64,000 nucleotides of DNA from contig NZ_JAPSLH010000010.1 in NCBI RefSeq assembly GCF_031180965.1, forward strand, positions 1 to 64,000. Direction: 5' to 3'. The stretch comes from Chelativorans sp. Its GTDB lineage: Bacteria > Pseudomonadota > Alphaproteobacteria > Rhizobiales > Rhizobiaceae. Each line of letters starts with the position of its first letter. Positions within the stretch are counted from its first letter, which is position 1. The position numbers were made by a program, and so were the translations under genes. The notes beneath the pieces were generated by a model that was not told where the DNA came from, did not search any database, and saw nothing but the letters and a program-made list of their open reading frames with translations. Below, piece after piece: positions 1-13,843 of the stretch.

Positions 1-36
1 GGCGCACCTGGACTGCTAAATCTGTCAAGGAGAAAA

Positions 37-113
37 TGGCGCGAGTGACGGGGCTCGAACCCGCGACCTCCGGCGTGACAGGCCGGCACTCTAACCAACT
101 GAGCTACACCCGC
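37..113 (-). tRNA. tRNA-Asp (anticodon GTC)
   Basis: Read on the minus strand it folds as a complete cloverleaf. The 7-bp acceptor is GCGGGTG pairing with CACTCGC (one G-T), the discriminator is G, and the CCA end is encoded. The D arm begins TAGCTCAG, the T loop is TTCGAGC, and the anticodon loop is CTGTCAC with anticodon GTC. The G discriminator fits aspartate. No integrase or duplicated 3' end lies next to it. Confidence 0.96.
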
Positions 114-314
114 GCATTACGACACGGCGGTAGCGCGTGTCGTGGCGGTCACTTAGGCGGTTCCGGCTAGCCTGTCAAGCGTAGGGGAGGCGCTTTGCCC
201 GGATGAATACCCATATGCGCGGCAGTGCGGCGGCAACGGGTGATTTTCCCTTGCGATTGCTGGCCGAAGCGCCTAAACGGACGGGCTTGAAAGCGGCCTG
301 ACCGGCCCCTGGCC

Positions 315-390
<76 letters not shown>

Positions 391-501
391 CTCCGGCCCG
401 TAGAGCGCGCATGCCTTGGCATCAAACTCTCTTCGGTCTTGCACCAATCCCATTGGCCTTCGCTCTCTTGGCGCACCGGACGCCGGCCCTAGATCGGGAC
501 C

Positions 502-960
502 ATGCTCATACGTACCGCGACCCAAGATGACGACGAGTATCTGGTCCGTCACCACCTGGCTCTATGGGAGAGCTACGGGATCGGGCCGGAAAAGCTCAAG
601 CCCGAAGCGGCGCAGACCATTCGGGAGTTCATCCGCGAGGGCAGGGCACATTTTTCCCTGGCCGCCTTCCTTGCCATTGAGGAGGGGGCGGCGCTGGGCT
701 CGGCGGCTTGCCAGATCCATCGGCTCCCCTATCCCGAGGTGACGCTCCCGAGCTTCCGCAAGTTCGGCTATATCTGGCACGTCTATGTCACTCCGGAGGC
801 GCGGCGGCGAGGAATAGCGCGAGCGCTGGTGAAGCATGCGCTGGAGCATCTGAAGGCGATCGGGTGCACGCAGGCGGTGCTGCATTCGTCCGATGCCGGC
901 GAGCGGCTCTATGAAAGCCTGGGCTTCCGTATTTCCAAGGAAATGCGGCTCGACCTCTAG
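502..960 (+). CDS. GNAT family N-acetyltransferase
   Basis: A 152-residue single-domain GNAT acyltransferase, expected to use acetyl-CoA to acetylate an amine; the substrate is not predictable. The acetyl-CoA pyrophosphate-binding motif A is visible as RRRGIARALV (about residues 100-109), after the central strand YIWHVYVTPEA. The C-terminal LYESLGFR is the usual GNAT beta6-alpha4 signature. The gene follows tRNA-Val and converges on the small genes at 980-1376. No partner gene hints at its target. Confidence 0.85.
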   Translation: MLIRTATQDDDEYLVRHHLALWESYGIGPEKLKPEAAQTIREFIREGRAHFSLAAFLAIEEGAALGSAACQIHRLPYPEVTLPSFRKFGYIWHVYVTPEARRRGIARALVKHALEHLKAIGCTQAVLHSSDAGERLYESLGFRISKEMRLDL

Positions 961-979
961 GGCCCAGGGCGCGCCCGGC

Positions 980-1180
980 TCAGCCGGACCCGCCCTTCCT
1001 CGCCGGGTGATGGTCGTGATGGCTGTCCTTTTCGCCGCCGCCTCCAGAAACCTTGCTGCGGCTGCGGCGGTCGTCGTCGGGCGCCGGCTTCTTCGGATCA
1101 CGGGGATCCTTGGCATTCTCGTGCGAGGCGCCGGGGCCGCCCTGGCGGATGGTGTTCGGCGTCTTCTTCGAGGTCGACAT
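980..1180 (-). CDS. small disordered hydrophilic protein
   Basis: A 66-residue, highly charged protein of low complexity, starting MSTSKKTPNTIRQGGPGASH and ending in a His/Asp/Lys-rich tail. No hydrophobic segment or known fold is visible. The ATG is preceded by a good ribosome binding site (GGGAGAGAGC just upstream). The next gene upstream (1191-1376) makes a similar product, MSSK..., so the two form a tandem pair 10 bp apart. Function unknown. Such proteins occur next to stress genes in rhizobia, but that link is inference. Confidence 0.55.
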   Translation of the reverse strand: MSTSKKTPNTIRQGGPGASHENAKDPRDPKKPAPDDDRRSRSKVSGGGGEKDSHHDHHPARKGGSG

Positions 1181-1190
1181 GCTCTCTCCC

Positions 1191-1376
1191 TCAGCGATCC
1201 TGCTGATATCCCTGGTGCGTCGTGTTCACCTTGGAATTGCCCTGATGGGCCTGGCGGTCCGGGTCGGGCGCTCCCTCGACTCCGTGCGATCTCGTGTCGG
1301 GATCGGGCCGCTTGGCGTCGCCGGTGCCTTTGTTGCTGCGGTTTGCGGGCGGGACGGGTGGCAGTTTGCTTGACAT
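1191..1376 (-). CDS. small disordered hydrophilic protein
   Basis: A 61-residue protein rich in Asp, Arg, Pro, Gln and Asn (start MSSKLPPVPPANRSNKGTG), with no transmembrane or folded domain visible. The sequence AGGGAGCC stands 8-9 nt before the ATG. It is the first gene of a probable two-gene unit with 980-1180. The 1377-1538 gap upstream holds no further gene I can support. Function not recognised. Confidence 0.55.
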   Translation of the reverse strand: MSSKLPPVPPANRSNKGTGDAKRPDPDTRSHGVEGAPDPDRQAHQGNSKVNTTHQGYQQDR

Positions 1377-1538
1377 GTTCTTGGCTCCCTATCTTGCCTG
1401 CTCAACCGCAAGCGGGGCCACATTGTTCCGCGGCATTTTGGCCAGCTCTTAGGGCTGGATGCCCGCCCGGCGGCGGTTCCAGTCCTCCGCGGCATAGCCG
1501 GTCCACCCGTGCTGAGCCCGCAAGGTCGTCTTGCCGGC

Positions 1539-2282
1539 CTACCGTCCGCCCGACACGTCGAGCAACGCGCCGGTGACATAGGAAGACGCATCGCTGAGGA
1601 ACCAGACGATGGCTTCGGCGACCTCCTCCGGCTGTCCGGGCCGTCCGAGGGGCGAAGTGGCCCCCAGGCGTTTTGCCCGGTCCGGCTGCCCGCCGCTGGC
1701 ATGGATGTCCGTCTCGACGAGCCCTGGCCGCACTGCATTTACGCGCACGCCCTCGCCGCCCAGTTCCTTGGCAAGGCCGACGGTGAGCGTATCGACGGCA
1801 GCCTTGGCGCCGGCATAGTCGACATATTCGAAGGGCGCGCCGAGCCTGGCAGCCATGGACGAGACGAGGACGATGGAGCCACCCTGGCCGCCGCGGCTTT
1901 TGGCAAGCATGCGCGCCGCTTCGCGGGCGCAAAGATAGGCACCGATAGCATTTACCTCGAAGATGCGGCGCATGCGGTCGGCACCGATCTCGGTGAGCGG
2001 CAGCGACGGCGCCACGATGCCGGCATTCACCACCACCCCGCCCAGCGGTCCAAGCTCCCGCTGCGCAGCGGCATACATGCTGACAACGTCCTCTTCGACG
2101 GCGACGTCGCCCCTAAGTGCGAGGGCGCGTCCGCCTTTGCCCTCGATCTCGGCGACCACCTCCTCGGCCGCCGCGGCATTGCCGAGATAGTTGACGGCCA
2201 CCGCCCAGCCCTTTGCCGCGCACAGAAGCGCCGTGGCGCGGCCAATGCCCCGACTGCCGCCCGTAATCAGGATCGAACGCAT
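1539..2282 (-). CDS. SDR family oxidoreductase
   Basis: A classical short-chain dehydrogenase/reductase of 247 residues. It has the N-terminal nucleotide-binding motif TGGSRGIG (about residues 7-14), the VNAG structural motif, and the active-site serine strand (VLVSSMAA) followed by YAGAK, which supplies the catalytic Tyr and Lys. It is expected to be a cytosolic NAD(P)H-dependent carbonyl or alcohol oxidoreductase; substrate unknown. The start MRSILITGG was chosen because GGGGAGG lies 5-6 nt upstream; a start 14 codons earlier lacks this. It diverges from the kinase gene at 2446. Confidence 0.9.
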   Translation of the reverse strand: MRSILITGGSRGIGRATALLCAAKGWAVAVNYLGNAAAAEEVVAEIEGKGGRALALRGDVAVEEDVVSMYAAAQRELGPLGGVVVNAGIVAPSLPLTEIGADRMRRIFEVNAIGAYLCAREAARMLAKSRGGQGGSIVLVSSMAARLGAPFEYVDYAGAKAAVDTLTVGLAKELGGEGVRVNAVRPGLVETDIHASGGQPDRAKRLGATSPLGRPGQPEEVAEAIVWFLSDASSYVTGALLDVSGGR

Positions 2283-2445
2283 GAAACCTCCCCTTGCTGC
2301 TCGGTCGGCCAAAGATGCAGGCAAAGCGGCGGTGCAACAACGCGCAAACTTGCATCCTTGTCATGCGCGCAGCGCTGCCCTGCTCCTCACCAGGGGAACA
2401 CCCCGCCGCCCTTGCGACTTTATCGAAATTCAGGAGGAGACGGCC

Positions 2446-3663
2446 TTGACGTTCGAGCAGGCACCGAGGGGAAGCATCGCGCCGGAGAAGGGGAGCGCTG
2501 CGGAGGAGCTCGAATACCGCCTCCGCCAGCAGCAGCTCGCGGCTGAATATGCGCTGTTCGCGCTCAGGACGCATGACGTGCAGAGCCTGCTACAGGAGGC
2601 CTCGCGCGTCTGCGCGCAAGCTTTGCAGAGCAGGATGTCCAAGGTCATGGAATACCTGCCCGAGGAGGACCGGTTCCTCGTGCGCGCGGGCGTCGGTTGG
2701 CAGTCAGGCATCGTCGGAGAGGCGAGGACCGGCGCCGACGAGAAAAGCCCCACAGGCTACGCTTTCAGAACCGGCTCCAGCGTCGTCTCCGACCATCTCA
2801 CCGGGGAAAGTCGGTTCCGGACCCCAAGAATCCTGGCCGAGCACGGGGTAAAGCGCGCCATCAACGCCGTGATCCAATGCGGCGGCGAGCGTTTCGGCGT
2901 GCTCGAGGTCGACAGCCCCGTGGAGGGCAGGTTCACCGAGGCGGATCTGTTGTTCGTTACGGGCCTGGCAAATCTGCTTGGCGTCGCGCTGGAGCGTCAG
3001 CGCTTCGAGGAGGCGCTGAGGCGCAAGGAGGAACTGCTCGAGAAGGCGCTTGAACATCAGAAAGTGCTTGCCGACGAGATAGGCCACCGCGTCAAGAACA
3101 GCCTTGCGATCGTGGCGGGCCTCCTGAGCATGCAGGCCCGCGCCTCGCCTGACACCACTCTCAGGCAGGCGCTCGACGACGCCCAGGCCCGCGTCCAGGC
3201 AATCGCGCGGATTCACGACCGGCTGAGGCGAAAAGAGGATGTCGGCTCTGTCAACCTTGCCGAGTTCCTGGGCGATCTTTGCCGCGATTGTCATGCTTCC
3301 GCCCCTCGCCACGAGCTTGTGCAGGAAATAGCGCCCGTCACGCTCGCGACGGATCAGGCGATCTCCCTCGGCCTGATTTCAAACGAGCTGATCACCAATG
3401 CGTTGAAATATGCCTATCCCGAAGGCTCCGGCCGCGTCGTAATCAAGGTCGCGGAAGCGGGGGACGGCCTGCTGCGGTTCGAGGTCTGCGACGAAGGAGT
3501 TGGCATAGAGGCCACGGCCGGTTCCGCGGCGCCGAGGGACGGGCTCGGCCGGCGCGTGATCGCGACGCTGAGCCGGCACCTCGGCGGTACCCCCGAATGG
3601 CAGGATGCCGACCCTGGCACGCGGTTCGTCCTGACGTTCCGGCCGGAAGCGCCGGCCTACTGA
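2446..3663 (+). CDS. GAF domain sensor histidine kinase (HisKA_2 type)
   Basis: A 405-residue soluble sensor kinase. Residues about 40-200 form a GAF sensor domain, followed by a coiled-coil linker (ALRRKEELLEKALEHQK) and a HisKA_2 dimerisation domain with phosphoacceptor H214 in DEIGHRVKNSL. The C-terminal HATPase has an N-box (LISNELITNALKYAYP). Such kinases often act in alphaproteobacterial general stress or light signalling. The TTG start at 2446 was chosen because AGGAGGAG precedes it by 6-7 nt; the open frame extends upstream over the divergent SDR promoter. No response regulator gene is adjacent. Confidence 0.88.
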   Translation: MTFEQAPRGSIAPEKGSAAEELEYRLRQQQLAAEYALFALRTHDVQSLLQEASRVCAQALQSRMSKVMEYLPEEDRFLVRAGVGWQSGIVGEARTGADEKSPTGYAFRTGSSVVSDHLTGESRFRTPRILAEHGVKRAINAVIQCGGERFGVLEVDSPVEGRFTEADLLFVTGLANLLGVALERQRFEEALRRKEELLEKALEHQKVLADEIGHRVKNSLAIVAGLLSMQARASPDTTLRQALDDAQARVQAIARIHDRLRRKEDVGSVNLAEFLGDLCRDCHASAPRHELVQEIAPVTLATDQAISLGLISNELITNALKYAYPEGSGRVVIKVAEAGDGLLRFEVCDEGVGIEATAGSAAPRDGLGRRVIATLSRHLGGTPEWQDADPGTRFVLTFRPEAPAY

Positions 3664-3856
3664 ACGCCGACCGGCCCACCGGGGCCGCGATTATGTCTTC
3701 CTCGAGATGAAACCGGAAGAAACGCTCGACCAAAGAATTTGTTCCAGTCATTCTTTGCCGGAAACGATATTTATTACGTAGCCGCTAGAAGCGCTTTACC
3801 AACTTTCATCGCCCTTGTAATCAGCACCGGTTTGGGCAACGGCGCAGGAGCTTTGG

Positions 3857-6800
3857 GTGGATTCAGAGGGGCTGGGGCGAGGCGACGATCTGTTCTACGG
3901 CGGCGGGCGAATGGGCGAGCTGATGCGCGCTCGCGACTGGGCCGCCACCCCTCTCGGCCCGCCGGAGACCTGGCCGCTTACGCTGCGCTCGATGGTGAGG
4001 ATCCTGCTCACCTCGCGCTACCAGATGTGGATGGGCTGGGGGCCCGAACTCCTTTTCTTCTACAACGACGCCTATACGCCGACACTCGGCGTGAAGCATC
4101 CCTCCGCCCTTGCCCGTCCTGCCTCCGATGTGTGGCGCGAAATCTGGCCGGACATCGGACCGCTGGCCGATCACGTGATGCAGAAGGGGGAGGCGACCTA
4201 TAGTGAGGCGATGCTCCTTCTTTTGGAGCGTAGCGGCTTTCCCGAGGAAACCTATCACACCTTCTCCTACAGCCCTCTCTTCGACGATGCCGGATCGGTC
4301 GCAGGCCTCTTTTGCGTTGTCGTGGAGGAGACCGAGCGGGTCATCAACGAGCGGCGGCTCGCGACCTTGCGGGCGCTTGCTTCCGCCGCCGCTTCGACCA
4401 AGGCCGAAGCGGAGCTGTTCGGCGCTGTCAATGCCGAGCTGCGGGCAAATCTGAGCGATCTTCCCTTCGCGCTCGCTTATATTTTCGACGGCGACGGTAA
4501 CGCCCGCCTCGCGGCCTCCTCGGGCGTCGAAGCGGGCCACCCCCTGGCGGCGGAGTTCTTGGCCGCAGCCGACGGGACGTGGCCAATCGAAAAGCTGCTC
4601 GGCTTCGGCCCCGCTGTGGAGGTGGAGAACCTTTCCGAGCGCTTCGGCTCTTTGCCCACTGGAGACTGGGACCGGCCGCCGCGCGATGCGCTGCTCGTCC
4701 CCATTGCGCAGCAGGGCAATGAGCGCCCGGCGGGGTTCTTCATTGCCGGCATTAATCCGTACCGTCCGCTTGACCAGTCCTATCGCGGGTTCATCGATCT
4801 CGTCGCCGGGCAGATCGGCGCGGCACTCGCCAATGTCCGCGCCTATGAGGAAGAGCGCAGGCGCGCCGAGGCGCTGGCCGAGATCGACCGCGCCAAGACG
4901 ATCTTCTTCACCAATATCAGCCATGAGTTCCGCACGCCGCTCACGCTGATGCTGAGCCCGCTCGAGGAGCTTTTGGCCACGCCGCCGCAGTCCTGGGGGG
5001 ATCCGCGCCCGCAGGTTGAGGTCGCCCATCGCAATGCGATGCGACTGCTCCGCCTCGTCAACAGCCTCCTCGACTTCTCCCGCATCGAGGCGGGGCGCGT
5101 GCAGGCTTCCTATGAGCCGACCGACCTTGCCGCCTTTAGCGCGGAGATTGCCTCCAGCTTCCGCTCAGCAGTCGAGCGCGCGGGCCTGCAGCTCAATGTC
5201 TCCTCTCAGCCGCTGGGGCAACCGGTCTTTGTCGACCGGGATATGTGGGAGAAGATCCTGCTCAACCTCCTGTCCAACGCCTTCAAATTCACCTTCGAGG
5301 GCGGGATTTCCGTGTCCGTCCGACGATCGCCTGACTGCTCGGCGGCCGAGGTGCGGGTGGCCGACACCGGGATTGGCATCCCGGAGGACGAGCTGCCGCG
5401 GCTCTTCGAGCGTTTTCATCGCGTTGAGGGCGCGCAGGGCCGCAGTTTCGAGGGCAGCGGCATCGGCCTGGCGCTCGTGCAGGAGCTCGTAAAATTGCAT
5501 GGCGGGCGCATAGACGCGGAAAGCGCTCCCGGGCGTGGAACGACCTTCCTCATCACTCTTCCCTTCGGCTCCTCCCATCTGCCGAAGGAGCGTGTGCGCG
5601 AGACGAGCTCCGGCCCCGCTTCGATCAAGGCGCAGCCTTTCGTAGAGGAGGCGCTCCGCTGGTTGCCCGACGCGGAGAGGATCGTTCTTCCGGCGGAGGG
5701 GCTCGCCTCCATCTCGACCGAGGCCATGGGCTCGGCCTTGGCGCCGCTTCCAGGCGCCGGTAAGCGTATTCTGCTTGCCGACGACAATGCGGATATGCGC
5801 GACTATGTCCGCAGGCTGCTGGCCGAGCAGGGATTCCTGGTGCAGGCGGTCGAGGATGGCGAGAAGGCGGTTGCGGCCGCGCGTGCTGCCGCGCCCGACC
5901 TGATCATCACCGACGTGATGATGCCGAAGCTTGACGGCTTCGGCGTGTTGCGCGCCGTTCGGGGCGAGCCTCGCCTTGCGGGGATACCCGTGGTCATGCT
6001 GTCCGCACGGGCGGGCGAAGAGGCCAAGGTGGAAGGGCTCAACGCCGGCGCCGATGACTACCTGGTAAAGCCCTTCGGCGCTCGCGAACTCCTGGCGCGG
6101 GTGGCGGCCAATATCCAACTCGCCGAAGTGCGTCGGGAGGCCGCCCGCGCGGTCATGCACAGCGAGCAGCGCTATCTGATGACCCAGGAGCGCCTGTCAC
6201 GGGCGCTCTCGACCGGGCGGGTCGCGGTCTACGATTGGAACGTGAACAGCGACCGGCTGAGCATCCAGGGACCGCTCGCCGAGGTGTTCGGCGTCAGGCT
6301 GGAGGATGCCATCCAGGGCTTGCCCCTGCAGGCCTTCCTCGACGGCATCCATCCCGATGACAGGGACAAGGCGGCAGCCCTTGTTCAGCGGACGGTCGAT
6401 ACCGGTGAGCCCTTCGAGGCCGAGTACAGGACGCATGGCGGCGGCGAGATTCGCACCGTCCTGTCGCGCGGCCTGATCGAGACCACGCCGGAGGGGGAGC
6501 GCATGTTCTCCGGCGTCCTTATCGATCTTACGCACGAGAAAGAGACGGAAACCGCCCTGCGCGAGCAGGGCCGCACCCTGGCGATCCTGAACCGCGCGAT
6601 GTCCGCCATCGCGGGCGACCTCGACCTGGAGCGCATCGTCCAGACCATCACCGATGCGGGCGTGGAGCTTTCCGGCGCGGAGTTCGGGGCTTTCTTCTAC
6701 AATGTCGACGACGATGCCGGCGAGCGCTACATGCTCTATACGCTTTCCGGTGCCCCGCGTGAGGCCTTTTCCAAATTCCCCCTGCCGCGCAAGACGCAAG

Positions 6801-8374
6801 TCTTCGGCCCGACCTTCGATGGGACGGCGATCGTGCGCTCCGATGACATCACCATCGACCCGCGTTACGGCAAGAACCATCCGCGCAAGGGCATGCCCGA
6901 AGGGCACCTGCCGGTCAGGAGCTACCTGGCGGTCCCGGTCAGATCGCGGACGGGCGAGGTGCTGGGGGGCCTTTTCTTTGGCCACCCGAAGCCGGGCCGT
7001 TTCACCCATAGGGCGGAGGAGCTGATCGTCGCCCTTGCGGGGCCTGCGGCGGTGGCGATCGACAATGCCCGGCTGTTTCAGCAGGCCCGGCGGGAACTCG
7101 AGCAGCGCCGCCGCGCCGAGCGGGAGCTGGAAGCGCTGAACGCCACCCTCGAACAGCGTATCGCCGAGGAGGTCGCCGAGCGCGTGAAAGCGGAGGAGGC
7201 GCTCCGCCAGGCGCAGAAGATGGAGGCGGTGGGCCAGCTCACCGGCGGCGTGGCGCACGATTTCAACAATCTGCTGACCGTCATCATCGGCGGACTCGAT
7301 ACGATCCGCCGTTCGGGACTCGACGACGGGCGCGTGCAGCGCGCAACCGATATGGCGCTTCAAGGCGCGCAACGCGCCGCCAGCCTGACGAAGCGTCTGC
7401 TTGCCTTTTCGCGCCGGCAGCCGCTCGACCCCAAGCCGCTCGACCTCAACCTGATGGTGCGCGACATGACCGAGCTGCTGCACCGCACGCTCGGCGAGAC
7501 GATCGAACTCGAGGGCGTTCTCGCGCCGCGTCTGTGGACCGTTGAGGTGGATCAGAACCAGCTCGAAAGCGCGATCATCAACCTGGCTGTCAATGCGCGC
7601 GATGCCATGCCCGAGGGCGGGAAGCTGACCATTGAGACCGCAAACACCGCCCTGGACGAAAGCTATTCGGCGACCGACGCGGAGGTGATCCCCGGCCAAT
7701 ATGTCATGGTCGCCGTGAGCGACACCGGTATCGGGATGTCGAAGGCGACGCTGGCGCGTGCCTTCGAGCCGTTCTTCACCAGCAAGGACGCGGGACGCGG
7801 GACGGGACTGGGCCTAAGCCAGGTCTACGGCTTCGTGAAGCAGTCCGGCGGGCACGTGACCATCTATAGCGAGGAAGGCCAGGGCACCACGGTAAAGATG
7901 TATTTCCCGCGCTACAGCGGCAACAGCCAAACCGTGCGCGCCAACATCGAAGTGGCTGCGCCGCGTGGCAGCCGCGATGAGGTCGTTCTTGTGGTCGAGG
8001 ACAATGATGATGTCCGCAGCTACAGCGTGATGATCCTCTCCGAACTGGGCTACCGCGTGCTCGAGGCCGCGGATGCCGAGGAGGCGCTTAGGATCCTGGA
8101 AAACACCCCGCGCGTGGATCTGCTCTTCACCGATGTGGTGCTGCCCGGGATGACCGGACGCGTGCTCGCCGACCGGGCGCTGGCGCGCTGGCCGCATCTT
8201 CGCGTCCTCTACACGACCGGCTATTCGCGCAACGCGATCGTGCATCACGGAAGGCTGGACGCTGGCGTGAACCTCATCAGCAAGCCCTTCACCTTCGACG
8301 AACTGGCCGTACGGGTGCGCGACATTCTCGATCGGCTCGGGAAATCAGGTCCGGGGGAGGACGGCGGGACCTGA
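3857..8374 (+). CDS. giant double hybrid sensor histidine kinase/response regulator
   Basis: A 1505-residue soluble protein with two consecutive hybrid-kinase modules. Order: PAS-like N-terminus (1-140), GAF-like (150-335), HisKA with H356 (ISHEFRTPL) plus HATPase (to about 560), receiver with phosphoacceptor D686 ([12 protein letters not shown]), PAS (770-890), GAF (900-1075), second HisKA with H1134 ([11 protein letters not shown]) plus HATPase, and a C-terminal receiver with D1426 ([12 protein letters not shown]). No transmembrane segment is visible, so it probably senses cytoplasmic signals. The GTG start follows AGGAG by 6 nt. It lies 193 bp behind the other kinase on the same strand. 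All key phosphorelay residues look intact. Confidence 0.93.
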   Translation: MDSEGLGRGDDLFYGGGRMGELMRARDWAATPLGPPETWPLTLRSMVRILLTSRYQMWMGWGPELLFFYNDAYTPTLGVKHPSALARPASDVWREIWPDIGPLADHVMQKGEATYSEAMLLLLERSGFPEETYHTFSYSPLFDDAGSVAGLFCVVVEETERVINERRLATLRALASAAASTKAEAELFGAVNAELRANLSDLPFALAYIFDGDGNARLAASSGVEAGHPLAAEFLAAADGTWPIEKLLGFGPAVEVENLSERFGSLPTGDWDRPPRDALLVPIAQQGNERPAGFFIAGINPYRPLDQSYRGFIDLVAGQIGAALANVRAYEEERRRAEALAEIDRAKTIFFTNISHEFRTPLTLMLSPLEELLATPPQSWGDPRPQVEVAHRNAMRLLRLVNSLLDFSRIEAGRVQASYEPTDLAAFSAEIASSFRSAVERAGLQLNVSSQPLGQPVFVDRDMWEKILLNLLSNAFKFTFEGGISVSVRRSPDCSAAEVRVADTGIGIPEDELPRLFERFHRVEGAQGRSFEGSGIGLALVQELVKLHGGRIDAESAPGRGTTFLITLPFGSSHLPKERVRETSSGPASIKAQPFVEEALRWLPDAERIVLPAEGLASISTEAMGSALAPLPGAGKRILLADDNADMRDYVRRLLAEQGFLVQAVEDGEKAVAAARAAAPDLIITDVMMPKLDGFGVLRAVRGEPRLAGIPVVMLSARAGEEAKVEGLNAGADDYLVKPFGARELLARVAANIQLAEVRREAARAVMHSEQRYLMTQERLSRALSTGRVAVYDWNVNSDRLSIQGPLAEVFGVRLEDAIQGLPLQAFLDGIHPDDRDKAAALVQRTVDTGEPFEAEYRTHGGGEIRTVLSRGLIETTPEGERMFSGVLIDLTHEKETETALREQGRTLAILNRAMSAIAGDLDLERIVQTITDAGVELSGAEFGAFFYNVDDDAGERYMLYTLSGAPREAFSKFPLPRKTQVFGPTFDGTAIVRSDDITIDPRYGKNHPRKGMPEGHLPVRSYLAVPVRSRTGEVLGGLFFGHPKPGRFTHRAEELIVALAGPAAVAIDNARLFQQARRELEQRRRAERELEALNATLEQRIAEEVAERVKAEEALRQAQKMEAVGQLTGGVAHDFNNLLTVIIGGLDTIRRSGLDDGRVQRATDMALQGAQRAASLTKRLLAFSRRQPLDPKPLDLNLMVRDMTELLHRTLGETIELEGVLAPRLWTVEVDQNQLESAIINLAVNARDAMPEGGKLTIETANTALDESYSATDAEVIPGQYVMVAVSDTGIGMSKATLARAFEPFFTSKDAGRGTGLGLSQVYGFVKQSGGHVTIYSEEGQGTTVKMYFPRYSGNSQTVRANIEVAAPRGSRDEVVLVVEDNDDVRSYSVMILSELGYRVLEAADAEEALRILENTPRVDLLFTDVVLPGMTGRVLADRALARWPHLRVLYTTGYSRNAIVHHGRLDAGVNLISKPFTFDELAVRVRDILDRLGKSGPGEDGGT

Positions 8375-8403
8375 CTGCTCGCGGCCCGGCGTAACGCCAG
8401 AGG

Positions 8404-9105
8404 CTAGGTTAGCGACGGCTCGCCTACGAGCTTGAGGCTGCGGCCGACCGATTGCCCCACATAGATGAGAAAGGCGCAGCCGATGGGGAAGACGACCTCG
8501 TTCAGCAGCGTTGCCGCGATCTGCGGCGGCCCGGGACTGACGCCGTTCGCCACCGCTGCCTGGTAGGTGAGCCAGCTGATCGCGAGGCCGAAGGTAGCGC
8601 CGATAGCCGTTCCCGCGCCAAGATATGGCATGGGCTTCGTCACGTCCTTCTGCGTAAGCTTGGCCAGGAGCCAGCCCAATATGCCGTACTCGATCGCCCG
8701 CAGGACGCTGATCGTCGCAAGGGGGAGGAGGGCCGGCTGGTCGGCCGCCCCCAGCACGGTCGCCATCACCTTCTGACTCGATTTGGCGATGGCCAGCGAA
8801 ATGGGTGCGAAGAGCGCCGCAATGATCCCCGCGAGCAGGGCACGAGCCTTGAGTATGGAGGTGCCGATCCCCACGCCGAGGCAGACCAGGAAGGCCCAGG
8901 TGACGCCTTGTGCCAGATCGACCAGGAGCAGAACGCCGGGAAAAGCAGCGCCGCCGAGGAGCTTGGCGGTGAGGATGAGAGCCTGCATCAGGAAGCCGAA
9001 GGCGATGGCCAGCATGGCGATGAGGGCTACACGGCGGATCGCAAGATGTGCTTCCGTGGCCGCCTGCGACGGCGGAGTCCGCTGCGCCGGGAATGTCGAT
9101 GCCAT
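8404..9105 (-). CDS. multi-pass membrane protein of unknown function
   Basis: A 233-residue protein with a hydrophilic N-terminal stretch of about 25 residues, then five or six hydrophobic segments (for example ALIAMLAIAFGFLMQALIL and FLVCLGVGIG). It is probably an inner-membrane protein. I recognise no family signature or catalytic motif. It converges on the giant kinase gene, 29 bp away. The 9106-9255 stretch upstream holds its promoter region and a GC-rich inverted repeat near 9210-9237. Confidence 0.7.
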   Translation of the reverse strand: MASTFPAQRTPPSQAATEAHLAIRRVALIAMLAIAFGFLMQALILTAKLLGGAAFPGVLLLVDLAQGVTWAFLVCLGVGIGTSILKARALLAGIIAALFAPISLAIAKSSQKVMATVLGAADQPALLPLATISVLRAIEYGILGWLLAKLTQKDVTKPMPYLGAGTAIGATFGLAISWLTYQAAVANGVSPGPPQIAATLLNEVVFPIGCAFLIYVGQSVGRSLKLVGEPSLT

Positions 9106-9255
9106 GCTGCAGGCCCCCGAGGAGGCCCGTATTCTAGGCTAAAGGTGCAGGATCAGCAATGCCCGCGCGGTCGGCCCCTGCGGCAGCGAAACTTCGCGCG
9201 GAGGGGGGAAGCCGCGACGGGACTGATCCCGCCGCGGCAGTGATCATATTACCGA

Positions 9256-9570
9256 CTACTGAATGATATGGACGATCTTCCGGGTTTCCGGCTCGACCAG
9301 CACGGTTCGGCCCTCGACGACCACGTAACGATACTGGACGTCGACATCCGGCGCCTCGATGGCCTGGAGTTCCACCGTATCCGGCAGCGTCGCGCCGACC
9401 TCGATGGTCACATCGGCCGGCGGCGTGATCGGCTGTACCTGCCGCTCCACCACATATTCACGGATTACCGTTTCCTGCTCCGGCGAGATGACCACGGTCT
9501 GCGCGGCGGCAACGCCGGTCGCGGCGACCAGCAGGAAGGCGCTCAATGTCGTAGCAATTCTGGTTTTCAT
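9256..9570 (-). CDS. DUF1236 domain secreted protein
   Basis: A 104-residue exported protein. Residues 1-23 form a Sec signal peptide (MKTRIATTLSAFLLVAATGV, then AAAQ). The C-terminus YRYVVVEGRTVLVEPETRKI matches the DUF1236 motif common in Rhizobiales periplasmic proteins; the function of the family is unknown. The start was set by GGAGACAC just upstream. It diverges from dnaE across a 300-bp gap (9571-9870) that looks non-coding, contains AT-rich stretches near 9640-9725, and must hold both promoters. Confidence 0.85.
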   Translation of the reverse strand: MKTRIATTLSAFLLVAATGVAAAQTVVISPEQETVIREYVVERQVQPITPPADVTIEVGATLPDTVELQAIEAPDVDVQYRYVVVEGRTVLVEPETRKIVHIIQ

Positions 9571-9870
9571 ATGTGTCTCCAAAAGATTTTCTACGCCAGG
9601 GAAACCCCTGACGGGAAAACTCGTTCCACCGCTCGCTCGCTTAAGTAATGTGGCTAAAAATGGCAGAAGCGCTGTCCGGGAAGATGGATATACTACTGGA
9701 GCGGAGAATATATTCTTATTGGCGACGCTCTTTTTGCTGACGGAAGGTCGGACGCGGCACGAGGGGGCGGACCTGTGCATAGGCACGGCGCATTCCTTGC
9801 CCGAGAGCCTCCGCCGGAGCTACATGGGGTCGGTTCAGGAACTTCCCCGAGTCTGCGAGGAAAGCGAAAC

Positions 9871-13385
<3,515 letters not shown>

Positions 13386-13389
<4 letters not shown>

Positions 13390-13841
13390 GCCCGCCTCGG
13401 GCTTGGGGCTCCGCTACGGCAAGGAACCCGTTCTATTTTCGCGCTTTCGCCGGTGCGCGACGCCGCCTTCAGGAGCTTTCGGAAAGACGGGCACTCCAGA
13501 TGGCTCGGCGCGGGACAGTCGGCGACATGGCGAAGCGCGTCACGCAAGACGCGCAGGTCCACCATCTGCCGCTGCAGTTCATCCGCTTTGGCGCGCAGCT
13601 CCGCGCGCGGCAGGTCGAGCTGGCCATCCCGCCGGAACATTGCTGCGATCTCAACGAGCGAAAAGCCGGCTGTCTTTCCGAGCGCGATGAGAGAGAGCCT
13701 CAACAGCACATCCGGGTCGAACTGTCGCCGAAGCCCGTGCCGGCCAAAGGAGCGGATCAGGCCAATTTCCTCATAATACCGCAGCGTTGAAGGCGGTACG
13801 CCCGTGCGCTCGGCGACTTCGCCAATATCCAACATTTTCAT
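13386..13841 (-). CDS. MerR family transcriptional regulator
   Basis: A 151-residue MerR-type activator. The N-terminal winged helix reads DIGEVAERTGVPPSTLRYYE followed by EIGLI, then a dimerisation coiled coil (about 85-115) and a short C-terminus with two cysteines (CPAPSHLECPSFRKLL). This small subgroup often controls a neighbouring efflux gene. Here it diverges from the MFS exporter, whose promoter has the long 19-bp spacer typical of MerR control. The start MKMLDIGE was chosen for GAGG 6 nt upstream. Inducer unknown; the Cys/His pattern permits metal or redox sensing, but this is inference. Confidence 0.88.
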
Positions 13842-13843
13842 GC

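Noticed and set aside
2191-2445. Upstream extension of the GAF/HisKA_2 kinase gene
   Set aside because: It crosses the divergent SDR start and promoter; the TTG at 2446 has a strong ribosome site.
6197-7699. A 500-codon open frame antisense to the double hybrid kinase
   Set aside because: Same codon-bias shadow; no fold or motif, and the sense protein has clear domains.
9106-9255. Small gene between the membrane protein and the DUF1236 gene
   Set aside because: No frame with a start and ribosome site; the inverted repeat there is better explained as a transcript end.
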